DNA from: Chitinibacter sp. SCUT-21
GTDB taxonomy: Bacteria > Pseudomonadota > Gammaproteobacteria > Burkholderiales > Chitinibacteraceae
DNA length: 64,000 nucleotides
NCBI GenBank assembly: GCA_041874755.1
Contig: CP102611.1
Location: 2,170,001 to 2,234,000, forward strand
Direction of reading: 5' to 3'
Positions 48,804 through 56,768 of this stretch are shown one piece after another. The translations under genes were made by a program, and so were the position numbers. The notes under the pieces were generated by a model. It worked only from the letters and a program-made list of their open reading frames with translations. It made no database searches and was not told the DNA's origin. The stretch's first letter is position 1. Each line of letters begins with the position of its first letter.

Positions 48804-49592
48804 TCAGCGTATTGCTAGCGCTAAATGATCAATTTCGGGGCGGGCAAAGTAAAAGCCTTGAATCAGCTCGACCCCCATCTCGGCCAAGGTGTGATATTCC
48901 GATTCTGTTTCGACGCCTTCGGCAATCACGCGAATATTGAGTTGGCGGCAAGTGAGTAGTATGCCTGCCAAGATCGCTTGGCGACTGCTGCTCTGGTCAA
49001 TACCTCGGGTAAGTTCCATATCGATTTTGATGACATCGGGTTGAAATTCGGCCAGCAAATTGAGCCCAGAATACCCAGCGCCAAAGTCATCAATCGCGGT
49101 GGTGAAACCATGGCGGCGATAGGCCTCGAAAATGCCAACCAAATGATCGCTATCGCTGACTTGCTCACCCTCGGTGACTTCAAACATCAGCCGATTTGTG
49201 GGAAAGCGAAAACGCTCGGCGGCCTCCAAGGTGGCGCGAATACAAGTTTCAGGACGATACACTGCATTGGGCAGGAAATTGATCGATAGCAGGCAATCGG
49301 GTTGATGATGCAGCCCCAGTGTGGCGGCCAATTCAATCGCTTTTACGCGGCAGGCTTGGTCGAAACGATAGCGATTACTGTCGTTCACTTGCGCCAGAAT
49401 GCTGGCCGCAGGTTCGCCATTGATGCCGCGAACTAGCGCTTCATACGCATAGGGGCGTTTCTTTTCCACATCCCAAATCGGCTGAAACGCCATGGTAAAT
49501 TCGAAGCCCAATCCCTTTAAATCACGACATTGGTCACACGCAATCGCGTGGAAGGGTTTCGCAAAGATGGTTTGATTGGTTTTGAGTAGCAT
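48804..49592 (-). CDS. EAL-domain c-di-GMP phosphodiesterase
   Basis: 262-residue protein that is essentially one EAL domain. All catalytic positions are present: YEALVRG (EAL Glu), SINFLPNA (Asn), FEVTEG (Glu), IDDFGAGYS (Asp pair), IKIDM (Lys), AEGVE (Glu) and IQGFYF (Gln), so it should hydrolyse cyclic di-GMP. The first 30 residues hold a CDQC motif that could bind metal or act as a thiol switch; there is no other sensor domain. A chemotaxis or motility link is possible given the many receptors here. Confidence 0.92.
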   Translation of the reverse strand: MLLKTNQTIFAKPFHAIACDQCRDLKGLGFEFTMAFQPIWDVEKKRPYAYEALVRGINGEPAASILAQVNDSNRYRFDQACRVKAIELAATLGLHHQPDCLLSINFLPNAVYRPETCIRATLEAAERFRFPTNRLMFEVTEGEQVSDSDHLVGIFEAYRRHGFTTAIDDFGAGYSGLNLLAEFQPDVIKIDMELTRGIDQSSSRQAILAGILLTCRQLNIRVIAEGVETESEYHTLAEMGVELIQGFYFARPEIDHLALAIR

Positions 49593-49814
49593 AGTGCGCT
49601 GCGCCTAGAGGGGTACTGACAGCCTAGAAAGCGAAACAGCACATTGCAAGACCGTAGATTGGATCAATGTCAATTCGCCGGCAAGTTTCGGCAGATGATC
49701 TAGGCAGGCCAACGATTTTTCTGTTCCGCCGCTGATTGCATTACTTCGCCGAGAATCTGCGCGGTTTCTCGCTAAATCAGCGTAAAATCCCGGCAAACGA
49801 TCACGAGTCTGCTT

Positions 49815-50747
49815 ATGTCTACCAATCTGCACACCAAAATCACCCAGCGCCAATCCGGTATCTTGCTGTATGGCATTACGCCACCGAAGGCGAACAATAC
49901 GCCGGAGAAAATCGCCGAGATTGCCGCCTTGCAAGTCGAGCGCATTGCGCCGCTGAATGTCGATGGGCTGGTGCTGTATGACATTCAGGATGAAGCAGAT
50001 CGCACCGACGCGGCGCGGCCGTTTCCGTTTTTGGCGACGCTCGACCCGCTAACCTATAGCCGCGATTATCTGGCGGCGCTGGATATTCCAAAAATAAACT
50101 ACCGCTGCGTCGGTAAATATACGCCCGAAGCTTTTCGCGCTGATGTGGCCGCGATGGGGCAGGGCGTGTCGGTGTTTGTCGGCGCCGCATCACGTGAACA
50201 GCAAGTCTCGCTATCGGTCGCGCAAGCGTACGCACTGCGTCGCGACACCAACGCCGATTTGCTCGTCGGCGGCGTTGCGATTCCGGAGCGACATTTGGTT
50301 AAAAACGACGAACACCTGCGCGTTGCGCACAAGGTTGCTGAAGGGTGTTCTTTCTTTGTGACGCAGTGCGTTTATAACGTCGAGGCGGCGAAAAATTTCC
50401 TGTCGGATTACTACTATGCTTGCCAAGCGAGCGGCACGCCTATGGTGCCGATTATTTTCACGATCACGCCGTGTGGCTCGGTGAAAACCTTGGAATTTAT
50501 GAAGTGGCTGGGGATTAGTATTCCAAAATGGCTGGAAAACGATCTCATCCATTCGGGTGATATTTTGGCCAAATCGCTCGATGTATGTAAGGGTATCTTC
50601 GCGGAGCTATTGCAATATGCTAATGAGAAAGGAATACCAGTAGGGTGTAATGTAGAAAGCGTCGCGATTCGCAAAGACGAAATTGAGGCGTCGCTGCAAT
50701 TAGTGCGCGATGTGCAGGCGATGTTTGCCGCGAGTGTGGCGCGCTAG
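49815..50747 (+). CDS. Methylenetetrahydrofolate reductase-like protein
   Basis: 310-residue protein of the methylenetetrahydrofolate reductase barrel superfamily. GILLYGITPPKANN, NVDGLVLYDIQDEADR, a substrate loop with GVSVFVGAASREQQ, and CSFFVTQCVYNVEAAKNFL (the FVTQ-type strand) match the fold. It differs from classical MetF in sequence and lacks its usual N-terminal SFEFFPPK motif (here GITPPKA), so the true reaction is uncertain. It stands alone. Confidence 0.72.
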   Translation: MSTNLHTKITQRQSGILLYGITPPKANNTPEKIAEIAALQVERIAPLNVDGLVLYDIQDEADRTDAARPFPFLATLDPLTYSRDYLAALDIPKINYRCVGKYTPEAFRADVAAMGQGVSVFVGAASREQQVSLSVAQAYALRRDTNADLLVGGVAIPERHLVKNDEHLRVAHKVAEGCSFFVTQCVYNVEAAKNFLSDYYYACQASGTPMVPIIFTITPCGSVKTLEFMKWLGISIPKWLENDLIHSGDILAKSLDVCKGIFAELLQYANEKGIPVGCNVESVAIRKDEIEASLQLVRDVQAMFAASVAR

Positions 50748-51066
50748 TGGGTTTGAATGGCGCAGCTGCGCAGATTCAGGCTGGCTTTGGCATAGCCATT
50801 CTTTGAAGTGCTGATGGTGAAGAATGATCGCTCGGTGTATATCGCTCAAAGCCACCCGCATAACCAGCCTGACTACACCGTACAATTGTAACTAGCGAAC
50901 CATTCTCGGCGCTGGCGATTCGCACCATAGCCCCTGCAAGCCTGCGCTTGAGGGGCTATTTCTTATGGTTAAAAGTGAGCGAGCCCTATTTTCATGCAAG
51001 GCGAAGTGACACCGTGCAGGGACATTGTTTTTGCGACATAGGCCAGTTTGAAATCGGGAGTGAGTG
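50748..51066. other. Intergenic region with a hairpin and a possible gene remnant
   Basis: ATAGCCCCT (50927-50935) and AGGGGCTAT (50951-50959) with inner CAAG/CTTG form a strong stem followed by TTTCTT, a probable terminator. Between 50812 and 50892 a short frame (VLMVKNDRSVYIAQ...) ends in a stop and could be the tail of a decayed gene; I cannot name it. Confidence 0.45.
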
Positions 51067-51690
51067 ATGAAGCTATTAATTGTTGGCGCCACGGGCGCGG
51101 TAGGGCAGGCGGTCTTGCAGCAAGCTTTGGCCGATTCACGCATTAGTGCGGTAATTGCGCCCACGCGCCGCGCGTTGCCCAGCCATGCCAAATTGGAAAA
51201 TCCGCTCCTCGACTTTAAGCAATTGCCACCCGATGCGGCGTGGTGGGCGGCCGATGGGCTGATTTGCGCCTTGGGCACGACACAAAAAATCGCCGGCTCG
51301 CCCGAGCGATTTGTCGCCATTGATCGTGATTTGGTGATCCGCGTGGCTGAGCTGGCGCGCCGAGCTGGGGTACCTTATCTGGCGCTCAATTCCTCGCTCG
51401 GCGCCAGTTTGCAGGGCAATCTGTATTTGCGTACCAAAGCCGAGGCCGAGCAAGGCGTGCGGGCCTTGGGTTTTCCACGCCTATTGATTGTGCGGCCCTC
51501 GTTGATCAACGCGGTGCGCACGCCACCACGGCCAGCGGAACATATCGGTTTGTGCGTCAGCCGACTATTGGGGCCGCTGATTCCCCGTCGCTATCGTCCC
51601 GTGACGCCCGATACGATTGCCGCCGCAATGCTCAATGGCCTGTTTGCCGATGGACAAGGGGAATGGATTTTGGAGTCGGATCAGTTGTAG
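51067..51690 (+). CDS. NAD(P)-binding oxidoreductase (atypical SDR, HTATIP2-like)
   Basis: 207-residue Rossmann protein. KLLIVGATGAVGQAVLQ is the nucleotide loop; GLICALGTTQKIAGS and the NSSLGAS segment with LYLRTKAEAE (Tyr/Lys-like pair replaced by YLRTKAE) resemble the HTATIP2/YwnB-type reductases. Substrate unknown. The ATG at 51067 with GGGAG upstream is chosen over a GTG one codon earlier. Confidence 0.85.
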   Translation: MKLLIVGATGAVGQAVLQQALADSRISAVIAPTRRALPSHAKLENPLLDFKQLPPDAAWWAADGLICALGTTQKIAGSPERFVAIDRDLVIRVAELARRAGVPYLALNSSLGASLQGNLYLRTKAEAEQGVRALGFPRLLIVRPSLINAVRTPPRPAEHIGLCVSRLLGPLIPRRYRPVTPDTIAAAMLNGLFADGQGEWILESDQL

Positions 51691-51747
51691 CATCATCGTG
51701 CGAAGTAAAATTCAAGTGTTGCCTAAAACTCAGCAGCAGGAGACGGG

Positions 51748-52143
51748 ATGTATATCGGTGAGTTAGCCAAAATCACAGGTCTGAGTATTAAGGCCATTCG
51801 GCACTATGAAGAGATTGGCTTGATTAAAGCCCCGGCCCGAAAGGGGCAATATCGCATATACGATCAGAGCTATGTGCCGGTCTTGGGCATGATCACCTTG
51901 GCCAAAAGCCTTGGTTTTACATTGCTTGAGTTGCAAACGATAGTGCAAGCCAAAACACAGCAAGGCTTAGTGCCGATCGATTTATTGCGAAACGAAATCG
52001 GAGTTAAACGAGCAGCGCTCACGAATCAACTAGAGCAAATCAATGGCATGCTCAATGGATTGGCACAGCTAGAGCAAAGTGTGATTCAACATAATCAATG
52101 TTTGCTGCAATCGTTGCAAAACCCGCTTGACTCTCCTCTTTAG
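51748..52143 (+). CDS. MerR-family transcriptional regulator
   Basis: 131-residue regulator. MYIGELAKITGLSIKAIRHYEEIGLI is the MerR winged helix, then a coiled dimer helix (about 75-115). The C-terminus holds only one Cys, so a metal sensor of the CueR type is not indicated. Its last codons overlap a MerR-type promoter (52127-52158) that faces the SDR gene, so the SDR gene is its probable target. Confidence 0.9.
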   Translation: MYIGELAKITGLSIKAIRHYEEIGLIKAPARKGQYRIYDQSYVPVLGMITLAKSLGFTLLELQTIVQAKTQQGLVPIDLLRNEIGVKRAALTNQLEQINGMLNGLAQLEQSVIQHNQCLLQSLQNPLDSPL

Positions 52144-52158
52144 GGGAGAGTTTATGCT
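52127..52158 (+). promoter_or_regulatory. MerR-type promoter with long spacer and central dyad
   Basis: TTGACT (52127-52132) and TATGCT (52153-52158) are 20 bp apart, the overlong spacing of MerR-controlled promoters. The spacer holds the dyad ACTCTCC (52130-52136) / GGAGAGT (52145-52151). It overlaps the merR stop (52141-52143). Confidence 0.7.
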
Positions 52159-52191
52159 GATGGCTCGATTCAGTTTATGGGAAAACCCAAC

Positions 52192-52968
52192 ATGAAAACG
52201 GCCTTTATCACTGGTGCAACTTCCGGTATTGGTTTGGCGATGGCGCAGCAATTGTCACAGCAAGGCTACGCATTAATTATTCATGGGCGAGATGCCCGCA
52301 AGCTCAGTGAGCTACAAAAAACGCTGCCGAACGTGCGCCATACGATCGTGGCCGATTTGGCCGAGCTGGCACAGCAAGATCGCTTGCTCGCCGAGCTAGC
52401 GCAATACCCTGGGCAAATTGATGTAGCCATCAATAATGCGGGTTTCGGTTTGTATGGCAAATGCCTTGAATTATCGGCATCAGACGTTGATGCCATGTTG
52501 GCGGTTAATCAAACAGCTGTTCTTAAACTGAGTCGGTATTTTGCACGGCGGATGAGCCAGCAAGGGGGCGGCCACATTCTGAATGTGGCCTCAACGGCAG
52601 CTTACCAGCCCCAACCCTTCATGGCGGCTTATGCCGCGAGCAAAGCCTTTGTCGCGCATTTTACTGAAGCTTTCGCAATGGAAATGAAGCCGCTCGGTGT
52701 TCATCTGATGGTCTTGTCGCCTGGCCGTACCGATACGGGATTTTTTAAATTGAATGGTCGAGATCTTGCGCGGAATGGTCATGGCACCTTTGCGGCTAAA
52801 CACCGGATCTCGCCTGCAACCGTGGCACGAATTGGTCTAAGGGCTTTGTTCAAAGGGCAGTTCCGCGAGATTCCAACGTTTGAAAATAAGCTCTATGTTT
52901 TTTTAAATCGCTTGTTACCTAAGACGTGTGTACTGAATATTTACCATAAGGCCATGCAAAATACTTGA
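52192..52968 (+). CDS. Short-chain dehydrogenase/reductase
   Basis: 258-residue classical SDR. TAFITGATSGIGLAMAQQL is the cofactor loop, INNAGFGLYG the NAG motif, NVASTAAYQPQPFMAAYAASKAF holds catalytic Ser, Tyr and Lys. Substrate unknown. The second ATG (52192) is favoured; one at 52177 is in frame. It lies directly downstream of the MerR-type promoter. Confidence 0.9.
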   Translation: MKTAFITGATSGIGLAMAQQLSQQGYALIIHGRDARKLSELQKTLPNVRHTIVADLAELAQQDRLLAELAQYPGQIDVAINNAGFGLYGKCLELSASDVDAMLAVNQTAVLKLSRYFARRMSQQGGGHILNVASTAAYQPQPFMAAYAASKAFVAHFTEAFAMEMKPLGVHLMVLSPGRTDTGFFKLNGRDLARNGHGTFAAKHRISPATVARIGLRALFKGQFREIPTFENKLYVFLNRLLPKTCVLNIYHKAMQNT

Positions 52969-53242
52969 TCTGGACGCGAATGGATTTGATCACGTATGGC
53001 TTGTAGATCGCCGCCGTGAAGCGGTTTGGCGGCGCGGATGAAAAACAGGGCGAAATGCAATCGCATTTTGTCCAGCGAGCGCTGCCTTTTGATTCGGCCT
53101 ATTGAAGTTTTAACTCCGTTCGGCCTGAGCCTGACGAAGGGCTTGAATTCATTCATGGTTCGACGAGCTCACCATGAACGAATTCAAACCTCAGAGGGCC
53201 GGATCAACGAGCGCGGCCTAGGCGCCCATTGCGTAGTTGCGC
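52969..53242. other. Intergenic region with a dispersed-type palindrome
   Basis: 274 bp between convergent SDR and TonB-receptor genes, holding the palindrome listed at 53145-53185 and a short arm pair GCAATCGCATTTTG near 53055. No gene seen. Confidence 0.5.
53145..53185. repeat. Intergenic palindrome of the TTCGACxAGCTC type
   Basis: GAATTCATTCATGGT (53145-53159) and ACCATGAACGAATTC (53171-53185) match with one mismatch around TCGACGAGCTC. Just before it lies CCTGAGCCTGACGAAGG. Palindromes with this kind of core are dispersed between genes in many proteobacteria. Confidence 0.7.
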
Positions 53243-55318
53243 TTAGAACGTGTATTTACCACCCAATTCAAACGAGCGCTCAGGACCAATGTAAATGCCT
53301 TGGCGCAAGCTGGAAATATAGCGTTCATTTGTTAGATTTTTCACGCTGCCAAACACCGAGAATTGCTTATTCACCGCATAGCTCGCAGTCAAATTTGCCG
53401 TGGTATAGGCGGCGATTTCACCGGTAAAGAAGCCGCTGGTGTTTTGCTTGAGCTCTTTGGTATTGGCGGTATCGGTAAATTGCGAACTGGTGTGGTTAAT
53501 CGTCAACGCAGTATTCAGATTGCCTAAGCGATAGCCCAGCGTTAGATTCGCGATCCACTCTGGCGTGTAGGCGATGCGATTGCCGTCTGGCGTCGTGATT
53601 TTGCCTTTGCTGTCGTAGCGGTTGCCGACAAATTCGGCGGTAGGTACGTAGGTGGTGTTGGCATCGATGCTAAAGCCATTTTGGAATGCATAACCGAGCG
53701 TGAATTCCAAACCTTGGTGCAATGTTTTGCCGCCATTGGTTTGCTGGAATTGGCTATTGCTATTGGCCGGAATAACCTGATTAGCAAAATCCATGCGGAA
53801 CGCGGTCACTTCATAGCGCAATTGCTGGGCCTGACCACGAACACCGATTTCATAATTGATCGAGCGCTGCGCTTCAAGCTGTTGATCGATCATGCCCGAT
53901 AATGAATCGCCATTGAGCGCCGGGGCAAACGCTTTATGCACGCCACCAAAGACTTGCGCGCTTGGTGCGGCGTTATAGGTAAAGCCGATGCCCGGAATAT
54001 ATTCGGTATTGCTGGTGTCAGCTTCGTTGTTCTTCGTGCGCTGCAAATCGGTGCGGCTTTGGGTGTAGCTTTCGACGCGTAATCCCGGCGTGATGGCCAG
54101 TTTATCGCCCAAGGCAAAGCGGTTTTGCCCGAAGAAGGCAATGCTGCTTGCTTCATCAATCGTATCTTTGGTGAGTTTGCCGCTGCGCGGGTTGGCGCGC
54201 GTTGCCGCGATGGTTTGGTCGTGCATTTCTTCTTTCATTAAACGCAGACCTAGCTCGGTTTCATTTTGAATGCCAAAGCTATTGTGTTGAATATTTAGGC
54301 GGGTTTCAGCACCAATGCGATCGAAGGCGCGGTTATTGCCGTTCAGCGTATTGCCGAAGTTCCATTGCGTTAAGCCGTCGACTTTTTTGGTCGGTTTGCC
54401 TGAAACGAGGTTGTAGCGCCAGTAATCGCGGCTCATTTCGCTCCAGTAAATCACGCTTTTGAGCTTGGTTTGCGCGTTAATCGCCCATTCGTGGTTCAGA
54501 TCAACTGAATTGCGATCGGTTAGGTACCAATCGTCTGGCGCCGGGTTGAAATCAGCACCGGCTTGATACGCATCGAGGAAATGGCCACGATAAGAGATAT
54601 TCGCGTCATTGCTGTAATGCGTGGCTTTCAGCGCCAGCCATTGATTATCGCCAATCGCTACGCCGCCTTTCACCATCAGGTCGCGCATTTTAAAGCCTTT
54701 ATCCAAAAAGCCATCGCTATGCGCTTCGGTGTAAAACACGCCACCAATTGCGTTGCCCGATTTTGCGGCCATGCCCGCTTCCAGATTGGCTTCTTTATAA
54801 CCAAACGAGCCCACGCGCCCGCCGACAGAAACACCTTCTTGCGGCATTTTGGTTTGATAATTGATCACCCCACCAATCGTGCTTGGGCCGTAGCGCAGCG
54901 ATGCGCCGCCTTTGAGTACTTCAATGCTTTCCATGCGCTGAATACGTGGGTTGTAGTAGCGGCCATTACCGACAAATAGGCCCGGCGCGACGGGCACACC
55001 GTCTTCCAAAATCAGGCTGTAGTAATCGGCCGAGCTTAACCCGCGCACGCCAATATTGGCGACAATCGCGCTTTCTTCTTCAGGTTTGATCGAAATACCC
55101 GCGACGGTTCTCAAGACATCTTCGGTCGATTGTGGCTGCAGGCGTTCAATTTCTTCGCTGTTAACTACAACAATCGAGCCAGGAATTTTGGCGATATCAC
55201 CTTGCTCGTTGCCGACGACTTCAATCGACGGCAGTGTGGTTTGGGCAAATACGGCGGGGCTGAAAAAAGCGGCAAAAATCAGGGCTGATAAGGGGCGTAA
55301 CTGAGGGGCGCTGCTCAT
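53243..55318 (-). CDS. TonB-dependent outer-membrane receptor (siderophore type)
   Basis: 691-residue receptor. Signal peptide about 1-25 (ending AVFAQ), plug domain (about 40-150: IPGSIVVVNSEEIERLQ, DVLRTVAGISI, NIGVRGLSS, EVLKGGASLRYGPSTIGGVINY), then a 22-strand barrel ending YIGPERSFELGGKYTF with terminal Phe. It resembles the FecA-like ferric-siderophore class. The start at 55318 follows AAGGA. A Fur-like box about 80 bp upstream supports iron control. No exbB, exbD or siderophore genes are adjacent. Confidence 0.93.
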   Translation of the reverse strand: MSSAPQLRPLSALIFAAFFSPAVFAQTTLPSIEVVGNEQGDIAKIPGSIVVVNSEEIERLQPQSTEDVLRTVAGISIKPEEESAIVANIGVRGLSSADYYSLILEDGVPVAPGLFVGNGRYYNPRIQRMESIEVLKGGASLRYGPSTIGGVINYQTKMPQEGVSVGGRVGSFGYKEANLEAGMAAKSGNAIGGVFYTEAHSDGFLDKGFKMRDLMVKGGVAIGDNQWLALKATHYSNDANISYRGHFLDAYQAGADFNPAPDDWYLTDRNSVDLNHEWAINAQTKLKSVIYWSEMSRDYWRYNLVSGKPTKKVDGLTQWNFGNTLNGNNRAFDRIGAETRLNIQHNSFGIQNETELGLRLMKEEMHDQTIAATRANPRSGKLTKDTIDEASSIAFFGQNRFALGDKLAITPGLRVESYTQSRTDLQRTKNNEADTSNTEYIPGIGFTYNAAPSAQVFGGVHKAFAPALNGDSLSGMIDQQLEAQRSINYEIGVRGQAQQLRYEVTAFRMDFANQVIPANSNSQFQQTNGGKTLHQGLEFTLGYAFQNGFSIDANTTYVPTAEFVGNRYDSKGKITTPDGNRIAYTPEWIANLTLGYRLGNLNTALTINHTSSQFTDTANTKELKQNTSGFFTGEIAAYTTANLTASYAVNKQFSVFGSVKNLTNERYISSLRQGIYIGPERSFELGGKYTF

Positions 55319-55398
55319 ACAAATCCTTCTGGGGAAAGTGCTAATCGGTCTGAAAAGAATCAACCCTCACTCGGCGAGCAAGGGTAATGTGTACTATT

Positions 55399-55417
55399 GA
55401 TAGTGATTATGAGAATT
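55399..55417 (-). promoter_or_regulatory. Candidate Fur box of the TonB receptor gene
   Basis: GATAGTGATTATGAGAATT matches 13 of 19 positions of the Fur consensus and reads as three GATAAT-like hexamers. It lies 81 bp before the receptor start. Confidence 0.55.
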
Positions 55418-55509
55418 AGTTCCATTTGCATTTAAAAATATTTCACTGTGTTTTTTGTTGCGGCAATTGCCGCTGAGTGAGGTACGATAGTGGCGACATC
55501 TCGCCTTAC

Positions 55510-55558
55510 GGGTATGCCCTTGTAAGCCTTTAATTAATTGATCTTTGTGACGATACGC
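55510..55558. repeat. 49-bp GTAT-N37-ATAC element, copy 13
   Basis: GGGTAT at 55510-55515 and ATACGC at 55553-55558. This copy is upstream of a start codon (TraB-like gene, 25 nt away), not after a stop. Confidence 0.65.
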
Positions 55559-55583
55559 AGCCAGTGTATCTATGGGGTTAAAC

Positions 55584-56534
55584 ATGAAAAATCGCAAAAC
55601 ATCACTTTGGCAGCGCCTATTGATCACGAGCCTGCTGGCGGTGAGTTTTCAGGCTGGAGCCCAGTGCTTGCCAGAACCGGTGATGCCGACGGCCGAAGAC
55701 ATGCCGGCTATGCTTGAAAAAGCGGTTGATCGAGGGTTTTTGTGGAAAATTAGTAAAGATGGGCAAAGCTCTTGGCTGTACGGCACGATTCATGCCAATC
55801 GGCGTGAGGCTTTAGTGCCTGGTCCGCAAACGCGCGCGGCGCTATTGGGTAGCGATGCGGTGGCCGTTGAGCTTGATATCACCGATGCGGCGACGATGGG
55901 CGAAGTGATGCAGTTGGCTAAGCAAGCCGTGGTACCGATTCCGGCCCCCTATGATGCGCGCTTAAAAGCGCAATTAAAGCAGCGTTGCTTACCCGCAGAG
56001 TTGACCGATCAAATGCATGCATCGCTGATTTTTTCGGCTCTGATGATGGTTGACGCGCGGCAAGATGGCATTGAGGCTGGCTTTGGAACTGAGATCTTTT
56101 TACTCGGTGCAGCGCAAGGCGCGAAGAAAAAAATCATTGCACTGGAAACCCCGGCCGAGCAAATGCAGGCGATTTTGGACGATGGCAAAACCACGGCCAA
56201 GCAATATCAACAAGCATTGAAATTGCTCGAGTCAGGCAAGGCACGCCAGCAAATGAATAAGCTAGTCGATGCGTGGAATCGCAGCGATTTTTCGGTATTG
56301 GAGCGCTACTCGCAGTGGTGTGAATGCATGGAGACTGCAGAAGATCGTGCAATGATGAAGCGGGTGATCGACGATAGAAACGAGTTGATTGCGCAGCGTA
56401 TCGCCCGAAACCACCGTGTTGATCAAGCTGTATTTATTGGCGTTGGCAGTTTGCATATGGTTGGTAAAAAAGGCCTACCCAATCTGTTGCGCCAGCAAGG
56501 CTTTACTGTGGAGCGGGTAACATTTGCCCCTTAA
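55584..56534 (+). CDS. TraB/GumN-family protein, exported
   Basis: 316-residue protein with signal peptide (about 1-26, ending AGA) and the TraB/GumN (haem-binding uptake-like, Tiki-related) pattern: LWKISKDGQSSWLYGTIHANR with the conserved GTIH, DAVAVELDI with Glu, and C-terminal VFIGVGSLHMVGKKGLPNLLRQQG with GSLHMVG. These are metal-dependent protease-like proteins of unclear role. The ATG at 55584 after GGGGT is chosen. Confidence 0.88.
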   Translation: MKNRKTSLWQRLLITSLLAVSFQAGAQCLPEPVMPTAEDMPAMLEKAVDRGFLWKISKDGQSSWLYGTIHANRREALVPGPQTRAALLGSDAVAVELDITDAATMGEVMQLAKQAVVPIPAPYDARLKAQLKQRCLPAELTDQMHASLIFSALMMVDARQDGIEAGFGTEIFLLGAAQGAKKKIIALETPAEQMQAILDDGKTTAKQYQQALKLLESGKARQQMNKLVDAWNRSDFSVLERYSQWCECMETAEDRAMMKRVIDDRNELIAQRIARNHRVDQAVFIGVGSLHMVGKKGLPNLLRQQGFTVERVTFAP

Positions 56535-56543
56535 AAACTCAGC

Positions 56544-56572
56544 TAGGCCGTGTAGATCGCGGCCTTTTCTTT
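56544..56572 (+). terminator. Terminator after the TraB-like gene
   Basis: AGGCCG (56545-56550) and CGGCCT (56560-56565) form a stem followed by TTTCTTT. Confidence 0.65.
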
Positions 56573-56768
56573 GCAACAACTACCCCTTAATTTCCACGTG
56601 AGATTATCTAGTTGATTTAATTGGGTAAATTGTTGGTTTTCTGCACAAAAAAATCCATTTTTTGTGTGCCTATCATCCCCGTTTTACTGTCCGGCTTGCC
56701 TTGGCTTGGGGCAGCTAATTTCGCCGCCTATAACGATAGAGCAGAATTTGATCGTAAGAGGGCAGGCG

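Noticed and set aside
49611..49659. GGGTAC stretch near the EAL gene start
   Set aside because: Left end lacks GTAT and the base set 49 bp on is not ATAC.
56585..56600. parS-like site (TTTCCACGTGAGATT)
   Set aside because: Only about 10 of 16 positions match TGTTTCACGTGAAACA.
56720..56760. Sigma-28 promoter for the NIT chemoreceptor
   Set aside because: AACGATAG resembles GCCGATAA weakly and no matching -35 lies at the right distance.
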